From Flavobacteriales bacterium (GTDB lineage Bacteria > Bacteroidota > Bacteroidia > Flavobacteriales > Flavobacteriaceae), in assembly GCA_004321735.1 (NCBI GenBank), contig SGZB01000001.1:1-64000 (forward strand): 64,000 bases of DNA. Reading direction: 5' to 3'. A model generated the notes under the pieces. The model saw only the letters and a program-made list of their open reading frames with translations, did no database searches and was not told the origin of the DNA. The position numbers and the translations under genes are program-made. Every line of letters begins with the position of its first letter. Within the stretch, counting starts at the first letter, position 1. Shown here one piece after another: positions 54,418 through 64,000 of the stretch.

Positions 54418-55459
54418 ATACATCACCTGACGAGTGATCTTTTGAAGCTCCGGTCACTGATTTTAAACAATTATTTAAACCTTCATTTTTTAGTCTTCCG
54501 AGGAAGGCGAATATTAATGCTTCTTTATAATCAACTATCTCTTTTTGTGGAATATGAATCTTTAATTTTTCCTTTTTCAGACAATTGATTAGAGTTTTAT
54601 TATAAGCTCCACCACCTGTTATTAATATTTCATTTTCAGTATCAACGTTCTTTTTTATTTGATACGCAACATGGTGTATATAAGTATTTAAAATATCTTT
54701 AATTTCAATTTTATAATTTTCAATTAGTGGAAAAATAATTTTGTTTACAAATTCAATTCCTAGTGACTTTGGAAGTTTTTTCTCGTAATATGATATTGAA
54801 TTTAATTGGTTAAATAATTTCTTGTTTACACTACCCTCACTCGAAAAATTTCCATCCAAGTCAAATTCTGCTCCTATAATTTTACAGTAGTGATTTAAAA
54901 CAGTATTCATCGGGCATATATCAAAAGCATAAATGTTATTTTCCTCTTTTGAAGAAATGTTAGCAAAACCTCCCAAGTTTAAGCAATATTTAAAATCTTC
55001 AAATAAATACATGTCTCCAATTGGGACTAGAGGCGCACCTTGACCGCCTAAAGCAACATCTTGAGCTCTAAAATTATTTATTGTTTTAATTCTAGTTAAT
55101 TTGTTTATTGTTTTTCCATCACCTATTTGAAGTGTTTTACCAATGTCTGGTTCATGAAAGATAGTATGACCATGAGATGAAATAAGATCAATATTCTTAA
55201 GATTGTGTTCCTTAATAAAATTATTTGTAGCATTTCCAAAAATTACTCCCAATTCAATACTAAGGTTTGAAATTTCTTCATTACTGAGATAAATTGAATT
55301 TTTCAATTTATTTCTTAGCTGTTCATTATAAGAAACGGTCTTACAGTTTATAATTTCAAATTTTTGAAGTTGTTTTTCTTGAAATCTTACTGCGCATATA
55401 TCTAAACCATCTAAAGATGTACCACTCATTAAGCCAATAATGTTAGTGAACTTGGACAT
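54404..55459 (-). CDS. anmK: Anhydro-N-acetylmuramic acid kinase
   Basis: AnmK phosphorylates anhydro-MurNAc during peptidoglycan recycling. The 351-residue protein has GLMSGTSLDGLD (residues 9-20), SSHGHTIFHEP, INNFRAQDVALGGQGAPLVPIGD, NLGGFANIS, DICPMNTVLNHY and LITGGGAYNKTLI. It follows rpe by 34 bp in the same direction. It relates functionally to the cell-wall cluster but is not next to it. Confidence 0.95.
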   Translation of the reverse strand: MSKFTNIIGLMSGTSLDGLDICAVRFQEKQLQKFEIINCKTVSYNEQLRNKLKNSIYLSNEEISNLSIELGVIFGNATNNFIKEHNLKNIDLISSHGHTIFHEPDIGKTLQIGDGKTINKLTRIKTINNFRAQDVALGGQGAPLVPIGDMYLFEDFKYCLNLGGFANISSKEENNIYAFDICPMNTVLNHYCKIIGAEFDLDGNFSSEGSVNKKLFNQLNSISYYEKKLPKSLGIEFVNKIIFPLIENYKIEIKDILNTYIHHVAYQIKKNVDTENEILITGGGAYNKTLINCLKKEKLKIHIPQKEIVDYKEALIFAFLGRLKNEGLNNCLKSVTGASKDHSSGDVFNLI

Positions 55460-55493
55460 GAGTGAAAGTTATTAAAATAAATTATACAATACT

Positions 55494-56153
55494 CTATCCG
55501 GAAATGAGTTTTGAAATGGTATTTGTTGGATTTTTGGACTTAAAAACTGTGCTACCAGCAACTAAAACATTTGCGCCTAAATCAAATAATTTATTTGAAT
55601 TATCTTCGTTTACACCCCCATCAATTTCAATCAATGCACTTGACCCAGAGTTAATAATCAGGTTCCTAAGTTCAGCAACTTTATCAAAGGTATTTTCAAT
55701 AAATTTCTGTCCTCCAAATCCAGGATTTACACTCATTAAACATACTAGATCAATATCATTGATTATAGAACTTAGTGAAGATACTGGTGTATGAGGATTT
55801 AATGCTACACCAGCTTTAATACCTAAACTTTTAATTTTTTGAATATTTCTATGTAGATGTGTAGAAGCTTCAATATGAACTGTAATAATTTCACTACCTA
55901 AATCAGCAAACTTTTGAATGTAGTTTTCTGGATTTACAATCATTAAGTGAACGTCTAAAGGTTTTTCAGCTTTTTGCTGAAAAATTTTCATAATTGGTGT
56001 TCCAAAAGAAATGTTTGGAACAAATATTCCATCCATCACATCAATGTGAAACCATTGAGCTTTACTGTTATTAACTAGTGAAATTTCTTCTTCAAGCTTA
56101 CCAAAATTACATGCAAGCATTGAGGGAGCTATTATTCTTGAACTTTTATCCAA
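55494..56153 (-). CDS. rpe: Ribulose-phosphate 3-epimerase
   Basis: Rpe interconverts ribulose-5-P and xylulose-5-P. The 219-residue protein starts at TTG, which is needed to include the conserved [17 protein letters not shown]. Further motifs are [38 protein letters not shown]-like [15 protein letters not shown] and [10 protein letters not shown]. It overlaps the sigma factor gene by 8 bp, indicating co-expression. Confidence 0.95.
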   Translation of the reverse strand: MDKSSRIIAPSMLACNFGKLEEEISLVNNSKAQWFHIDVMDGIFVPNISFGTPIMKIFQQKAEKPLDVHLMIVNPENYIQKFADLGSEIITVHIEASTHLHRNIQKIKSLGIKAGVALNPHTPVSSLSSIINDIDLVCLMSVNPGFGGQKFIENTFDKVAELRNLIINSGSSALIEIDGGVNEDNSNKLFDLGANVLVAGSTVFKSKNPTNTISKLISG

Positions 56154-57009
56154 GGTATGTTTTTAGGATTTTACTTCTAGAAGCATGTTTAAGTCTTCTA
56201 ATTGCCTTTTCTTTGATTTGACGAACTCTTTCACGGGTCAAATCAAATGTTTCACCAATTTCTTCAAGTGTCATTGCATGTTGCTCACCTAAACCAAAAT
56301 ATAGTCTAACAACATCAGCTTCTCTAAGTGTAAGTGTTTCAAGTGCTCTTTCTATTTCAGTTTTAAGTGATTCATGTAAAAGTTTCTTATCAGGATTAGG
56401 TGATTCACCACTTCTAAGTACATCATACAAGTTAGAATCTTCTCCCTCAACAAGAGGAGCATCCATTGAAACATGTCTTCCTGAATTTTTCATAGATTCT
56501 TTCACATCAGAAACAGTCATGTCTAATTCTTTCGCGATTTCTTCAGCTGAAGGTACACGTTCATTAGCTTGCTCTAGAAAAGCATACATTTTATTTATCT
56601 TATTTATCGATCCAATTTTATTAAGAGGAAGTCTTACAATTCTTGATTGCTCAGCTAAAGCTTGAAGAATTGATTGTCTAATCCACCAAACAGCGTAGGA
56701 AATAAATTTAAAACCTCTTGTTTCATCAAATCTTTTAGCTGCTTTTATAAGCCCTAGATTTCCTTCATTAATCAAATCAGGAAGCGTTAAACCTTGATTT
56801 TGATACTGCTTGGCTACTGAAACTACAAATCTTAAATTAGCTTTCGTAAGTTTCTCAAGTGCTATTTCGTCACCAGCTTTAATTCTCTGAGCTAATTCCA
56901 CCTCTTCTTCTGCAGTAATTAAATCAACTTTTCCAATTTCTTGTAAATATTTATCAAGTGAAGCAGTTTCACGATTTGTAACCTGTTTTGTTATTTTAAG
57001 CTGTCTCAT
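56146..57009 (-). CDS. rpoD: Primary RNA polymerase sigma factor (RpoD/SigA, Bacteroidetes type)
   Basis: The 287-residue sigma-70 protein lacks the long region 1.1 and non-conserved region, as is typical of Bacteroidetes primary sigma factors. Visible are region 1.2 ([25 protein letters not shown]), region 2 ([36 protein letters not shown]), region 3 and region 4 ([48 protein letters not shown]). This class is expected to recognise TTG-N19-TAnnTTTG, the motif found repeatedly in this window. Confidence 0.95.
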   Translation of the reverse strand: MRQLKITKQVTNRETASLDKYLQEIGKVDLITAEEEVELAQRIKAGDEIALEKLTKANLRFVVSVAKQYQNQGLTLPDLINEGNLGLIKAAKRFDETRGFKFISYAVWWIRQSILQALAEQSRIVRLPLNKIGSINKINKMYAFLEQANERVPSAEEIAKELDMTVSDVKESMKNSGRHVSMDAPLVEGEDSNLYDVLRSGESPNPDKKLLHESLKTEIERALETLTLREADVVRLYFGLGEQHAMTLEEIGETFDLTRERVRQIKEKAIRRLKHASRSKILKTYLG

Positions 57010-57056
57010 TAATGTCTTTTAATACTTATACGATTAATGTTAAAAAAGGTTTCATT

Positions 57057-59174
57057 TTATTCCTTTTTTTTTGGTCTTTCAAGTAAAATTTTTCTAGAAA
57101 CTTTTTGTTTTTTAGTTCTTGGATCAATCCCCATATATTTCACTCTAACAATATCTCCAAGGTTTAAGTGTTTTTCAACATTTTCTACTCTTTCCCAAGC
57201 TATTTCGGAAATATGCAGTAAAACTTCTTTACCTGGCCTGAACTCTACAACAGCTCCAAATTCCAAAATCTTTATTACCTTGACATCGTATTCTTTTCCA
57301 TTCTCTGGTTTAAAAGTAATGTTATCTATTTTTTCAATAACTGAATCAATCATTTCTTGATTAGTTCCTAAAATTTCTATTATTCCTTTTTCATCTTCTT
57401 CCTCAATAACAATTGTAGTTCCAGTTTCTTTTTGCATCTCTTGAATTACTTTTCCGCCAGGTCCTATCACTGCACCTATATAGTCCCCGTCTATTGTAAC
57501 TTTTACCATTTTTGGAGCATGAGCTTTAACAGACTCAGCTGGCTTTTCTATGGTGTCAGTTAATTTTTCAAGTATTTCTAATCTTCCAGTCCTAGCTTGT
57601 TCAAGAGCTTTAACTAAAATTTCATAAGAAAGGCCCTTAATCTTAATATCCATCTGACAAGCTGTTATACCATCTTCAGTTCCAGTTACTTTGAAATCCA
57701 TATCACCTAAATGATCTTCATCTCCAAGAATATCTGAAAGAACAGAATATTTTTCACCATCAGAAATTAAACCCATAGCTATCCCTGATACAGGTTTGCT
57801 AATTTTAACTCCTGCATCCATCAAAGCCATTGTACCTGAACAGACAGTTGCCATAGATGATGAACCATTTGATTCAAGAACCTCAGAAACTACTCTCACA
57901 GTATATGGACAATCTTTTGGGAATACTTTACTTAAAGCTCTCTGAGCTAAGTTCCCATGACCAATTTCTCTTCTTGAGGTTCCTCTTAATGGTCTAGCTT
58001 CACCAGTAGAAAATGGAGGAAAGTTGTAGTGTAAATAAAAATTTTCTTCACCTTGATGTGTGGGGGAATCAATAATATTAGCATCTCTTGATGTACCTAG
58101 GGTTACGGTAGCTAGTGCTTGAGTCTCACCTCTAGTAAAAATTGAAGATCCGTGTGTTGATGGTAAATAATCAACTTCACACCAAATTGGTCTAATATCG
58201 GTAGTTTTTCTACCATCAAGTCTAACACCTTCACTTAATACAAGTTCTCTTATTGCCTCTTTCTCAACTTTATAGAAATACTTTAAAATTAAATTTTCAT
58301 TTTCTTCAAGTTCTTCATCGCTAAATTTGCTCAATAGGTTTTCTTTAACCTCAGAAAACTCTAATGACCTTTCTTTTTTACCAAGTCCTTTTTTAGCTAT
58401 CTGATAACAATTTTCATAACATTCATCGTGTACTTTTTTTAACAAATCTTCATTCTCAATTGCAGATTCATATTCTCTTGTTTCTTTTTGTCCAATTTCA
58501 TTAACCAATTCTTTTTGAGCATCAATTTGTGTTTTAATAGCCTCATGTCCAAATTTTATAGCCTCAGTCATTTCACTTTCACTGATTTCATCAAATTCTC
58601 CTTCGACCATTGAAACAGAATCGTAACTAGCTCCAACCATAATATCTATATCAGAATTATCTAATTGAGCTCTGCTTGGATTGATAATAAAGTCACCATC
58701 AATTCTTGCGACACGAACCTCAGAGATAGGATATTCAAATGGAATATCAGAAAGTTGAATTACAGTTGATGCAGCAAGTCCAGCAAGTGAATCAGGCATT
58801 ACTTCATCGTCATGTGACATTAGTTGAATCATTAATTGTGTTTCATGATGGTAATCTTTAGGAAACAGAGGTCTAAGAACCCTGTCAACAAGTCTCATCG
58901 TAAGTATTTCATCATTAGATGGTCTAGCTTCTCTTTTAAAAAATCCACCAGGAAATTTTCCTGCAGCTGCAAATTTTTCACGATAGTCAACTGTAAGTGG
59001 TAAAAAATCAACGGGGCTAGCAGTTCTTGCTGATACAACAGTTGCTAAAAGCATAGCATTACCCATTTGTATAACAGCAGATCCATCAGCTTGTTTAGCT
59101 AATTTTCCTGTTTCAATTGAAATAATTCTACCATCAGGTAGTGTAATTTCTTTTTTATAAATTTTTGTACTCAT
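57057..59174 (-). CDS. pnp: Polyribonucleotide nucleotidyltransferase (PNPase)
   Basis: PNPase is a phosphorolytic 3'-5' exoribonuclease. The 705-residue protein has two RNase PH domains ([13 protein letters not shown] and the second with [33 protein letters not shown]), a KH domain ([20 protein letters not shown], near 560-610) and a C-terminal S1 domain ([20 protein letters not shown]...[10 protein letters not shown]). It follows rpsO across a hairpin, as in E. coli where PNPase regulates its own mRNA there. Confidence 0.97.
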   Translation of the reverse strand: MSTKIYKKEITLPDGRIISIETGKLAKQADGSAVIQMGNAMLLATVVSARTASPVDFLPLTVDYREKFAAAGKFPGGFFKREARPSNDEILTMRLVDRVLRPLFPKDYHHETQLMIQLMSHDDEVMPDSLAGLAASTVIQLSDIPFEYPISEVRVARIDGDFIINPSRAQLDNSDIDIMVGASYDSVSMVEGEFDEISESEMTEAIKFGHEAIKTQIDAQKELVNEIGQKETREYESAIENEDLLKKVHDECYENCYQIAKKGLGKKERSLEFSEVKENLLSKFSDEELEENENLILKYFYKVEKEAIRELVLSEGVRLDGRKTTDIRPIWCEVDYLPSTHGSSIFTRGETQALATVTLGTSRDANIIDSPTHQGEENFYLHYNFPPFSTGEARPLRGTSRREIGHGNLAQRALSKVFPKDCPYTVRVVSEVLESNGSSSMATVCSGTMALMDAGVKISKPVSGIAMGLISDGEKYSVLSDILGDEDHLGDMDFKVTGTEDGITACQMDIKIKGLSYEILVKALEQARTGRLEILEKLTDTIEKPAESVKAHAPKMVKVTIDGDYIGAVIGPGGKVIQEMQKETGTTIVIEEEDEKGIIEILGTNQEMIDSVIEKIDNITFKPENGKEYDVKVIKILEFGAVVEFRPGKEVLLHISEIAWERVENVEKHLNLGDIVRVKYMGIDPRTKKQKVSRKILLERPKKKE

Positions 59175-59176
59175 TT

Positions 59177-59220
59177 GTTTTCATTAATTAATTGTTGTGT
59201 GAGTAGCAACCAATGAAAAC
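59177..59220 (-). other. Hairpin in the rpsO-pnp intergenic region
   Basis: GTTTTCATT (59177-59185) and AATGAAAAC (59212-59220) form a 9-bp stem, with an inner GTTG/CAAC pair of arms (59194-59197 with 59207-59210). There is no U-run, so it is not a typical terminator. By analogy with E. coli rpsO-pnp it may be an RNase processing site used for PNPase autoregulation; this is inference. Confidence 0.5.
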
Positions 59221-59223
59221 TTA

Positions 59224-59493
59224 TTACTTTCTAAGTGATAATTTTTTTATAATAGCCCTATACCTGTTAATATCTTTATTTTTTAAATATGATAGAAGAC
59301 TTTTTCTTTTTCCAACCATTTTTAAAAGCGATCTTTCTGTATTGTAATCCTTTTTGTTAGACTTAAGATGATCTGTTAAGTGATTTATTCTTGTAGTAAA
59401 TAAAGCAATTTGACCTTCAATAGAACCAGTATCTTTTTCAGAACTTCCGTTATCTTTAAAAATGTCTTGAATTTTCTCTTTAGTTAAATACAT
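59224..59493 (-). CDS. rpsO: 30S ribosomal protein S15
   Basis: S15 is a primary 16S rRNA-binding protein of the small subunit. The 89-residue length is normal, with [51 protein letters not shown] as the conserved core. It has its own likely -7 element upstream and lies in front of pnp, the conserved order in many bacteria. Confidence 0.97.
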   Translation of the reverse strand: MYLTKEKIQDIFKDNGSSEKDTGSIEGQIALFTTRINHLTDHLKSNKKDYNTERSLLKMVGKRKSLLSYLKNKDINRYRAIIKKLSLRK

Positions 59494-59511
59494 TTAAAAT
59501 ATTTTGTGGCG

Positions 59512-59519
59512 CAAATATA
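59512..59519 (-). promoter_or_regulatory. Candidate -7 promoter element for rpsO
   Basis: On the minus strand this reads TATATTTG (TAnnTTTG) and ends 18 bp before the rpsO ATG, in the 42-bp gap after accD. No TTG lies at the -33 position. Confidence 0.6.
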
Positions 59520-59535
59520 GTATAATTTTTTAAAG

Positions 59536-60399
59536 TTAATCACTATAATTACGAAGAGGTCTATTAAGAATTAAATCTAGGTAAAAATTAATCTTTTCTT
59601 TCAAATTGTTTCTATGGCTAATAAAATCAACAAAACCATGTTCCAGTAAAAATTCAGATCTTTGAAAACCTTCAGGAAGGTCTTGACCGGTAGTATCTTT
59701 AACTACACGTGGACCAGCAAATCCAATTAATGCACCCGGTTCAGAAATAATAATATCTCCTAACATTGCAAAAGATGCTGTTGTTCCTCCGGTAGTGGGA
59801 TCTGTACAAAGAGAAATATAAGGTATTTTGTTATTAGACAATTCTAAAAGTTTAGCAGAAGTTTTTGCCATTTGCATTAAGGAGAAAGCTCCTTCCATCA
59901 TTCTTGCTCCACCGGATTTTGAAATAATTAATAGAGGAGATTTAGTTTTTATTGAATGATCAATTGCTCTTGAGATTTTTTCACCAACAACAGACCCCAT
60001 AGATCCTCCAATGTAACTGAAATCCATTGATGCAATAGTTAAAGGTTTTGAACATGAGTTTCCGTATGCAACAGAAATTGCCTCAGCAAGTCCAGTCTTT
60101 TTATTTGCTTCCTTGACTCGTTTCGGGTAGGTTTTAGTATCAGTAAAGTTTAAGGGATCAGATGCTTTTAGATTATTAAACAATATTTCATAATCAGAAT
60201 CAAATAATAAATTAAAATACTCATTTGACCCAATTCTCATGTGAAAATTGTCTTCCGGAGAAACAAAATTGTTGTTTACTAATTCATCATTATCAACAAT
60301 TTTTCCTGTTGGAGTTTTATGCCAAAGACCGTCTGGCGTATCCTTTTTGTCTTTTGTATTTGTTTGAATTCCTTTCCTTGTTCTTTTAAACCAAGCCAT
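59536..60399 (-). CDS. accD: Acetyl-CoA carboxylase carboxyltransferase subunit beta, lacking zinc-ribbon cysteines
   Basis: AccD forms, with AccA, the carboxyltransferase that makes malonyl-CoA for fatty-acid synthesis. The 287-residue protein has [60 protein letters not shown] and [12 protein letters not shown]. The N-terminal ribbon is recognisable by length and flanks (GLWHKTP..., VSPEDNFHM) but the four Cys ligands are Thr29, Thr31 (or gap), Ser47 and Asp50. It follows fbaA by 22 bp. Confidence 0.95.
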   Translation of the reverse strand: MAWFKRTRKGIQTNTKDKKDTPDGLWHKTPTGKIVDNDELVNNNFVSPEDNFHMRIGSNEYFNLLFDSDYEILFNNLKASDPLNFTDTKTYPKRVKEANKKTGLAEAISVAYGNSCSKPLTIASMDFSYIGGSMGSVVGEKISRAIDHSIKTKSPLLIISKSGGARMMEGAFSLMQMAKTSAKLLELSNNKIPYISLCTDPTTGGTTASFAMLGDIIISEPGALIGFAGPRVVKDTTGQDLPEGFQRSEFLLEHGFVDFISHRNNLKEKINFYLDLILNRPLRNYSD

Positions 60400-60421
60400 A
60401 ATTTCAATTAAAACTAAAAAA

Positions 60422-61471
60422 TTATAATGTATTTACATTATTTAGGTCTTTAAAAGCTTTTTCAAGTCTTGTCACGAAATATTCCTCACCTTTTCTTAAC
60501 CAAACTCTTGGGTCATAGAATTTTTTATTAGGAATATCATCTCCATCAGGATTACCTATTTGGTTTTTAAGATATTCAGCATTTGAAGAGAAATAGTCTC
60601 TAACACCCGACATGAAAGCATATTGCATATCTGTGTCAATATTCATCTTGACAGCTCCATATGAAATAGCTTCTCTAATTTCTTCTACTGTAGAACCAGA
60701 TCCACCATGAAATACAAAATTAACAGTGTTTTCAGCTACATTGAATTTTTTAGAAATATAATCTTGAGAATTTTTTAAAATTTTAGGGGTTAGCTTAACA
60801 TTTCCAGGCTTGTAAACACCATGAACATTTCCAAATGCAGCAGCGACAGTAAATTTATCACTGATTTCAGATAATTGTTCGTAGGCATAAGCAACTTCTT
60901 CAGGTTGTGTGTATAATTTAGAGCTATCAATATCTGTATTGTCAACTCCATCCTCCTCACCACCAGTGACACCTAATTCTATTTCAAGTGTCATTCCAAT
61001 TTTTGACATTCTCTCTAAATATTTTTTACAAGTAGATATGTTTTCTTTAATATCTTCTTCGGAAAGATCAATCATATGAGAACTAAAAAGTGGTTTTCCA
61101 CTTTTTTCATAATATTTTTCGCTTTCAGAAATCAAGCCATCTATCCATGGTAAAAGTTTTCTAGCAGCATGATCGGTATGCAATAGTACTGTAGCATTAT
61201 ATTCTTTTGAAAGTTCATGGACATGCTTTGCTCCGGCAATTGATCCCTTTATAGATGCAATTTGGTCTATGTTCCCTAATCCTTTTCCAGCATTAAAACT
61301 TCCTCCTCCATTGGAAAATTGAATTATGACTGGGGCATTTAATTTTGCTGCAGTTTCTAAAGTTGCATTAATTGAAGATGATCCGATAACATTGACTGCT
61401 GGTAGAGCAAATTTCTTTTTTTTTGCAAGTTCAAAAATTTCTTGAACTTGATTTCCTGTAAGTACACTCAT
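60422..61471 (-). CDS. fbaA: Fructose-bisphosphate aldolase, class II
   Basis: This zinc-dependent aldolase works in glycolysis and gluconeogenesis. The 349-residue protein has [18 protein letters not shown], the zinc ligands in [40 protein letters not shown] and FVFHGGSGS, and the substrate loop [13 protein letters not shown]. The class IIA form is indicated by length and motifs. It is probably co-transcribed with accD. Confidence 0.96.
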   Translation of the reverse strand: MSVLTGNQVQEIFELAKKKKFALPAVNVIGSSSINATLETAAKLNAPVIIQFSNGGGSFNAGKGLGNIDQIASIKGSIAGAKHVHELSKEYNATVLLHTDHAARKLLPWIDGLISESEKYYEKSGKPLFSSHMIDLSEEDIKENISTCKKYLERMSKIGMTLEIELGVTGGEEDGVDNTDIDSSKLYTQPEEVAYAYEQLSEISDKFTVAAAFGNVHGVYKPGNVKLTPKILKNSQDYISKKFNVAENTVNFVFHGGSGSTVEEIREAISYGAVKMNIDTDMQYAFMSGVRDYFSSNAEYLKNQIGNPDGDDIPNKKFYDPRVWLRKGEEYFVTRLEKAFKDLNNVNTL

Positions 61472-61489
61472 TTAGTAAAAATTGTTGGG

Positions 61490-61497
61490 CAAAATTA
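61490..61497 (-). promoter_or_regulatory. Candidate -7 promoter element for fbaA-accD
   Basis: On the minus strand this reads TAATTTTG (TAnnTTTG) and ends 18 bp before the fbaA ATG. No TTG was found at -33. Confidence 0.5.
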
Positions 61498-61513
61498 AGA
61501 AGAAAAAAAGAAG

Positions 61514-63910
61514 TTAGAAAGGATAATTTAATCCAATATTAAATACAGCTTTTTTTAGACTGAAATCTGTTAACCATCTTTTTCCTTTTTCTAAAGAAGG
61601 ATTATGAGTCTTCAAGCCCATATCTAACCTAAAAATGAATAACCCAGAATCATACCTCAATCCAACTCCATTTCCTATTGCAAGCTCACTTAAATCACTA
61701 AATCCATTAAAAGTTCGAGAGCTATCTTCAGTATTGTCTAGCAGATTCCAAATATTTCCTACATCAGCAAAGAATGCTCCATCAAAATTCCCAAACATTT
61801 TAAACCTATACTCAAAATTAAATGCAATTTTAAAGTTAGCTTCATTAAACTCATCAAATGCACCACTACTTCCGGGACCTAATTTATATACTTGCCAAGC
61901 TCTGTTATCATTAGATCCTCCACCAAAAAAAGATTCAGAGAATGGTATATTTTCGGAATTTCCATAAGGTATAGCTAAGCCATTAAAAAATCTAAATGCA
62001 AAAAGTGAATTATTTTCAAAACTCCAATGTCTTATGTATGTAAATTCAGTTTTGAAAAATTGTGAGAATCTTAAATCAGATATAGTTTTAAAACTCTCAG
62101 AGTTATTTTTTTTTACGAATAAATTTGCAATATTACCAGATGTTTGAATTTTTAAATTCCATCTGTTAAAATTATTACCTTGAAATACATTTTCGGATTT
62201 ATTTGAAAATTTTATTGAGGGACCAAGAATTAAATTATTAGAAATCAACCTAGATCTCCTGCCTTCAATAAAACTTACTTTTTTAAAATCTTTTTCTGTG
62301 ATGCTTGTAAATTTTCCCTCTAACACATCATCAATAAATAAATTAATTCCTGTAGGGATTTCTAAATCCCCGTTGTTGTAATAAATTGGATTTGAGGTTA
62401 TTTTATTAGCTATTAAGTTTAATTCCTTGTATGAGCTAGAATATATATTAAAATAATTTCCAATATTTTTATTATTTATGAGTGCAATTTCAGCAGGAGA
62501 AAAACTAAAAAAAGTTTTTTTAGTATTCCAACTATATGTATAATTTAATTTAAAACTATTTCTATCTAATCCTATATTTCTTTGATTTGACGAACCGAGA
62601 TTAATCAATGTTCTTTTATTAGATATACTTCCGTCGGACATTTTTTCTGAAGCCAACAAAAATCTTGGTATATCAAGTATTAGGTCATAATTTATTTGTG
62701 ATATTTGAGTTTTTCCAGATTTACCTATTGAGCCACTGAAAGATAATGTTAAGTTTTCACCTCTTCTAAAAATATTTCTTGATTTAAATCTGTTTTCAAA
62801 GGCTATACCAATATCTTCAATATCAGATTGCTTTAAATCAAATCCAAATCCTAGTCCAAATTTCTTTTTACTATTTAAAAGTAAATTAGTATTTAGTGAG
62901 TTGTCTTCGTTTATGCTGTATTGAATTGAGGGAAAATTAAATAAATCTAAATCATTCAACTCTCTTAAACTTGCTTTTCTCAATGAATCATTAAAAACAT
63001 CCCCAGATTTAAATTTTAACTTAGATTTTATAAAATTTTCATTGAAATTAAAAGAATTAATTGAATCACTTTGAATTATATTAATTTCTGAGATTTTTGA
63101 AATAGAATAATCATCTCCAAATATATTTGTTTTTATAGGAACGGACAAGTTGTTATTAGTGGAATCAATTTCTGCACTAAAAAGAATAGAATTAATTTGA
63201 AAATCGTATACCCCATTATTTTTAAATAAATTAAACAATCTATTTCTTTCAATATCAAAATTTATTGAGTTAAAGAATGAATTGTTTTTTAATTTCGATT
63301 TGTTAGAGTTTGCTTTGTAGATTGAATCAATTATTTCGGAATCAATATTCGATTGATTTTCTGCTATAAAATATCTACTTGAGGCATAGATATGGAAAAC
63401 TAGATTAGCAATTTTTTCATTTTCTTTTTTTACTTCAAAATCAATCTCATTATTCAAATAACCTAAATTTTGAAAATAAAGGTTTAAGTTTCTGACTGAA
63501 TTTTCAATTTCTGATGTATCAATAATTGCAATATTTTCACCATTCTTTAATTTCCAATTATTAAAATTACTGTTATAACGTTTTAATTGTTTTAGCTGTT
63601 TTTCTGAAAGTAAATTTTTTAATTTTTTTCTTTTATTTTTTGTATTTAACCAATCTTCAAATAAACTGTCAGACTCAAGTTTCGCTGTAGAACCTAGTAA
63701 TGCTGGGAAAGGAACTCCTAAAATCCTTGAATTCTCCTTAATTGTGATTAGGGGATTTAATGAGTCACTTTTTATTAGTTTTTCATTTAAACTTATATCA
63801 ATATTTTTAAGAATTATTTGATTTTTTTCAATCTCTTTTGTTAGATTACAACTAGAAAAAAAAGCTAATACTATAATTAATAAATTTATTTTTATTAAGT
63901 TTCTATTCAT
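61514..63910 (-). CDS. BamA/TamA-family outer-membrane lipoprotein (TamL-like)
   Basis: The 798-residue protein starts with a lipoprotein signal ending LAFFSSC (predicted lipidated Cys21). Soluble POTRA-like repeats follow (about residues 30-400), then a C-terminal 16-strand type barrel. The family motif FGGGSNDNRAWQVYKLGPGSSG is at about residue 660. A lipid anchor on an Omp85 protein is characteristic of the Bacteroidetes TamL variant of TamA, which helps outer-membrane homeostasis with TamB. Divergent from the partial gene at the right edge. Confidence 0.88.
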   Translation of the reverse strand: MNRNLIKINLLIIVLAFFSSCNLTKEIEKNQIILKNIDISLNEKLIKSDSLNPLITIKENSRILGVPFPALLGSTAKLESDSLFEDWLNTKNKRKKLKNLLSEKQLKQLKRYNSNFNNWKLKNGENIAIIDTSEIENSVRNLNLYFQNLGYLNNEIDFEVKKENEKIANLVFHIYASSRYFIAENQSNIDSEIIDSIYKANSNKSKLKNNSFFNSINFDIERNRLFNLFKNNGVYDFQINSILFSAEIDSTNNNLSVPIKTNIFGDDYSISKISEINIIQSDSINSFNFNENFIKSKLKFKSGDVFNDSLRKASLRELNDLDLFNFPSIQYSINEDNSLNTNLLLNSKKKFGLGFGFDLKQSDIEDIGIAFENRFKSRNIFRRGENLTLSFSGSIGKSGKTQISQINYDLILDIPRFLLASEKMSDGSISNKRTLINLGSSNQRNIGLDRNSFKLNYTYSWNTKKTFFSFSPAEIALINNKNIGNYFNIYSSSYKELNLIANKITSNPIYYNNGDLEIPTGINLFIDDVLEGKFTSITEKDFKKVSFIEGRRSRLISNNLILGPSIKFSNKSENVFQGNNFNRWNLKIQTSGNIANLFVKKNNSESFKTISDLRFSQFFKTEFTYIRHWSFENNSLFAFRFFNGLAIPYGNSENIPFSESFFGGGSNDNRAWQVYKLGPGSSGAFDEFNEANFKIAFNFEYRFKMFGNFDGAFFADVGNIWNLLDNTEDSSRTFNGFSDLSELAIGNGVGLRYDSGLFIFRLDMGLKTHNPSLEKGKRWLTDFSLKKAVFNIGLNYPF

Positions 63911-63920
63911 TGTGATTTAT

Positions 63921-63950
63921 CAAAAATACATCTAAAATAATGGTTACCAA
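63921..63950 (-). promoter_or_regulatory. Promoter of the tamL-like gene
   Basis: On the minus strand TTG (63950-63948), 19 bases, then TATTTTTG (63928-63921) is an exact match to TTG-N19-TAnnTTTG, ending 10 bp before the ATG. The -33 element lies inside the first codons of the divergent gene. Confidence 0.75.
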
Positions 63951-64000
63951 AAATGAGTTGAAATATATAAGAAGATTAAATAATAAATCTGAAAGAATTA
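63940..64000 (+). CDS. Probable TrmH/SpoU-type RNA methyltransferase (partial, N-terminal 20 codons only)
   Basis: An ATG at 63940 opens a frame to the window edge: MVTKNELKYIRRLNNKSERI. The pattern MVxKNxxKxIxxL is typical of the start of TrmH-family RNA methyltransferases in flavobacteria, which often sit beside the TamL-like gene. Only 20 residues are visible, so the call is tentative. The gene starts 29 bp from the divergent tamL-like start. Confidence 0.5.
   Translation, partial: MVTKNELKYIRRLNNKSERI

Noticed and set aside
1-64000. Search by eye for CRISPR arrays, insertion sequences, integrases, toxin-antitoxin pairs, defence genes or phage genes.
   Set aside because: None was found. 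The window is conserved chromosomal core with a few exported-protein genes, so no new defence or mobile system is claimed.

Overview
This is a strongly AT-rich, gene-dense chromosomal segment of a marine-type flavobacterium (Bacteroidota, Flavobacteriia). The main evidence is the gliding genes gldB and gldC, a GLPGLI protein paired with an outer-membrane barrel, a DAHP synthase fused to a chorismate mutase, a lipidated TamA-like protein, a primary sigma factor of the short Bacteroidetes type, and repeated TAnnTTTG promoter elements (the Bacteroidetes -7 consensus) just upstream of genes. Gaps between genes are short and many genes overlap by 1-14 bp, as in streamlined genomes. No mobile element, CRISPR array, rRNA or phage gene was seen, and no stretch over 300 bases lacks a gene.

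Layout. (1) 1-7218, minus strand: the 5' part of a large secreted beta-propeller protein with an inserted PA domain, then etfB-etfA-bifunctional nuclease-nupC-thyA as a likely operon. (2) 7330-16066: pdhB and a K+-dependent-type membrane pyrophosphatase, a convergent deoxynucleoside kinase, then a GLPGLI protein, a TonB-receptor-like barrel and a DUF6588-like protein. (3) 16095-23072: an aromatic amino acid operon (pheA, aminotransferase, tyrA, DAHP synthase/chorismate mutase, rsgA, dtd, mazG-like, aroA). It is preceded by a complete Phe/Tyr transcription attenuator: promoter, a 23-codon leader peptide rich in Phe and Tyr, an antiterminator and a terminator. (4) 23139-28153: queA, rlmN, a polyprenyl synthetase gene and dnaG. 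(5) 28136-31600: nadE, gldB, gldC, engB and an alpha/beta hydrolase. (6) 31741-47087: the division and cell-wall cluster mraZ-rsmH-ftsL-ftsI-murE-mraY-murD-ftsW-murG-murC-ftsQ-ftsA-ftsZ-yqeY, headed by three 10-bp-phased GTGGT repeats that look like the MraZ operator, followed by tRNA-Arg(UCG). (7) 47176-54417: a tightly overlapped minus-strand operon of GH123/DUF4091-like protein, Sb-PDE-like phosphodiesterase, M14 peptidase and MATE transporter, with a divergent DUF1080 lipoprotein. (8) 54404-63910, minus strand: anmK, rpe, the sigma factor, pnp, rpsO, accD, fbaA and tamL, and at the right edge the first codons of a divergent gene, probably an RNA methyltransferase.

How it fits together. 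The regulatory readout is coherent. The encoded primary sigma factor belongs to the class expected to read the TAnnTTTG elements seen here. MraZ probably controls its own cluster through the GTGGT repeats. Aromatic synthesis is probably controlled by translation of the leader peptide. An exact 20-bp palindrome between etfB and pdhB is a good candidate operator for an unidentified regulator. Two enzymes that normally carry zinc ribbons, DnaG and AccD, lack all the zinc ligands. Gene functions are assigned from recognised sequence motifs; no database search was run.
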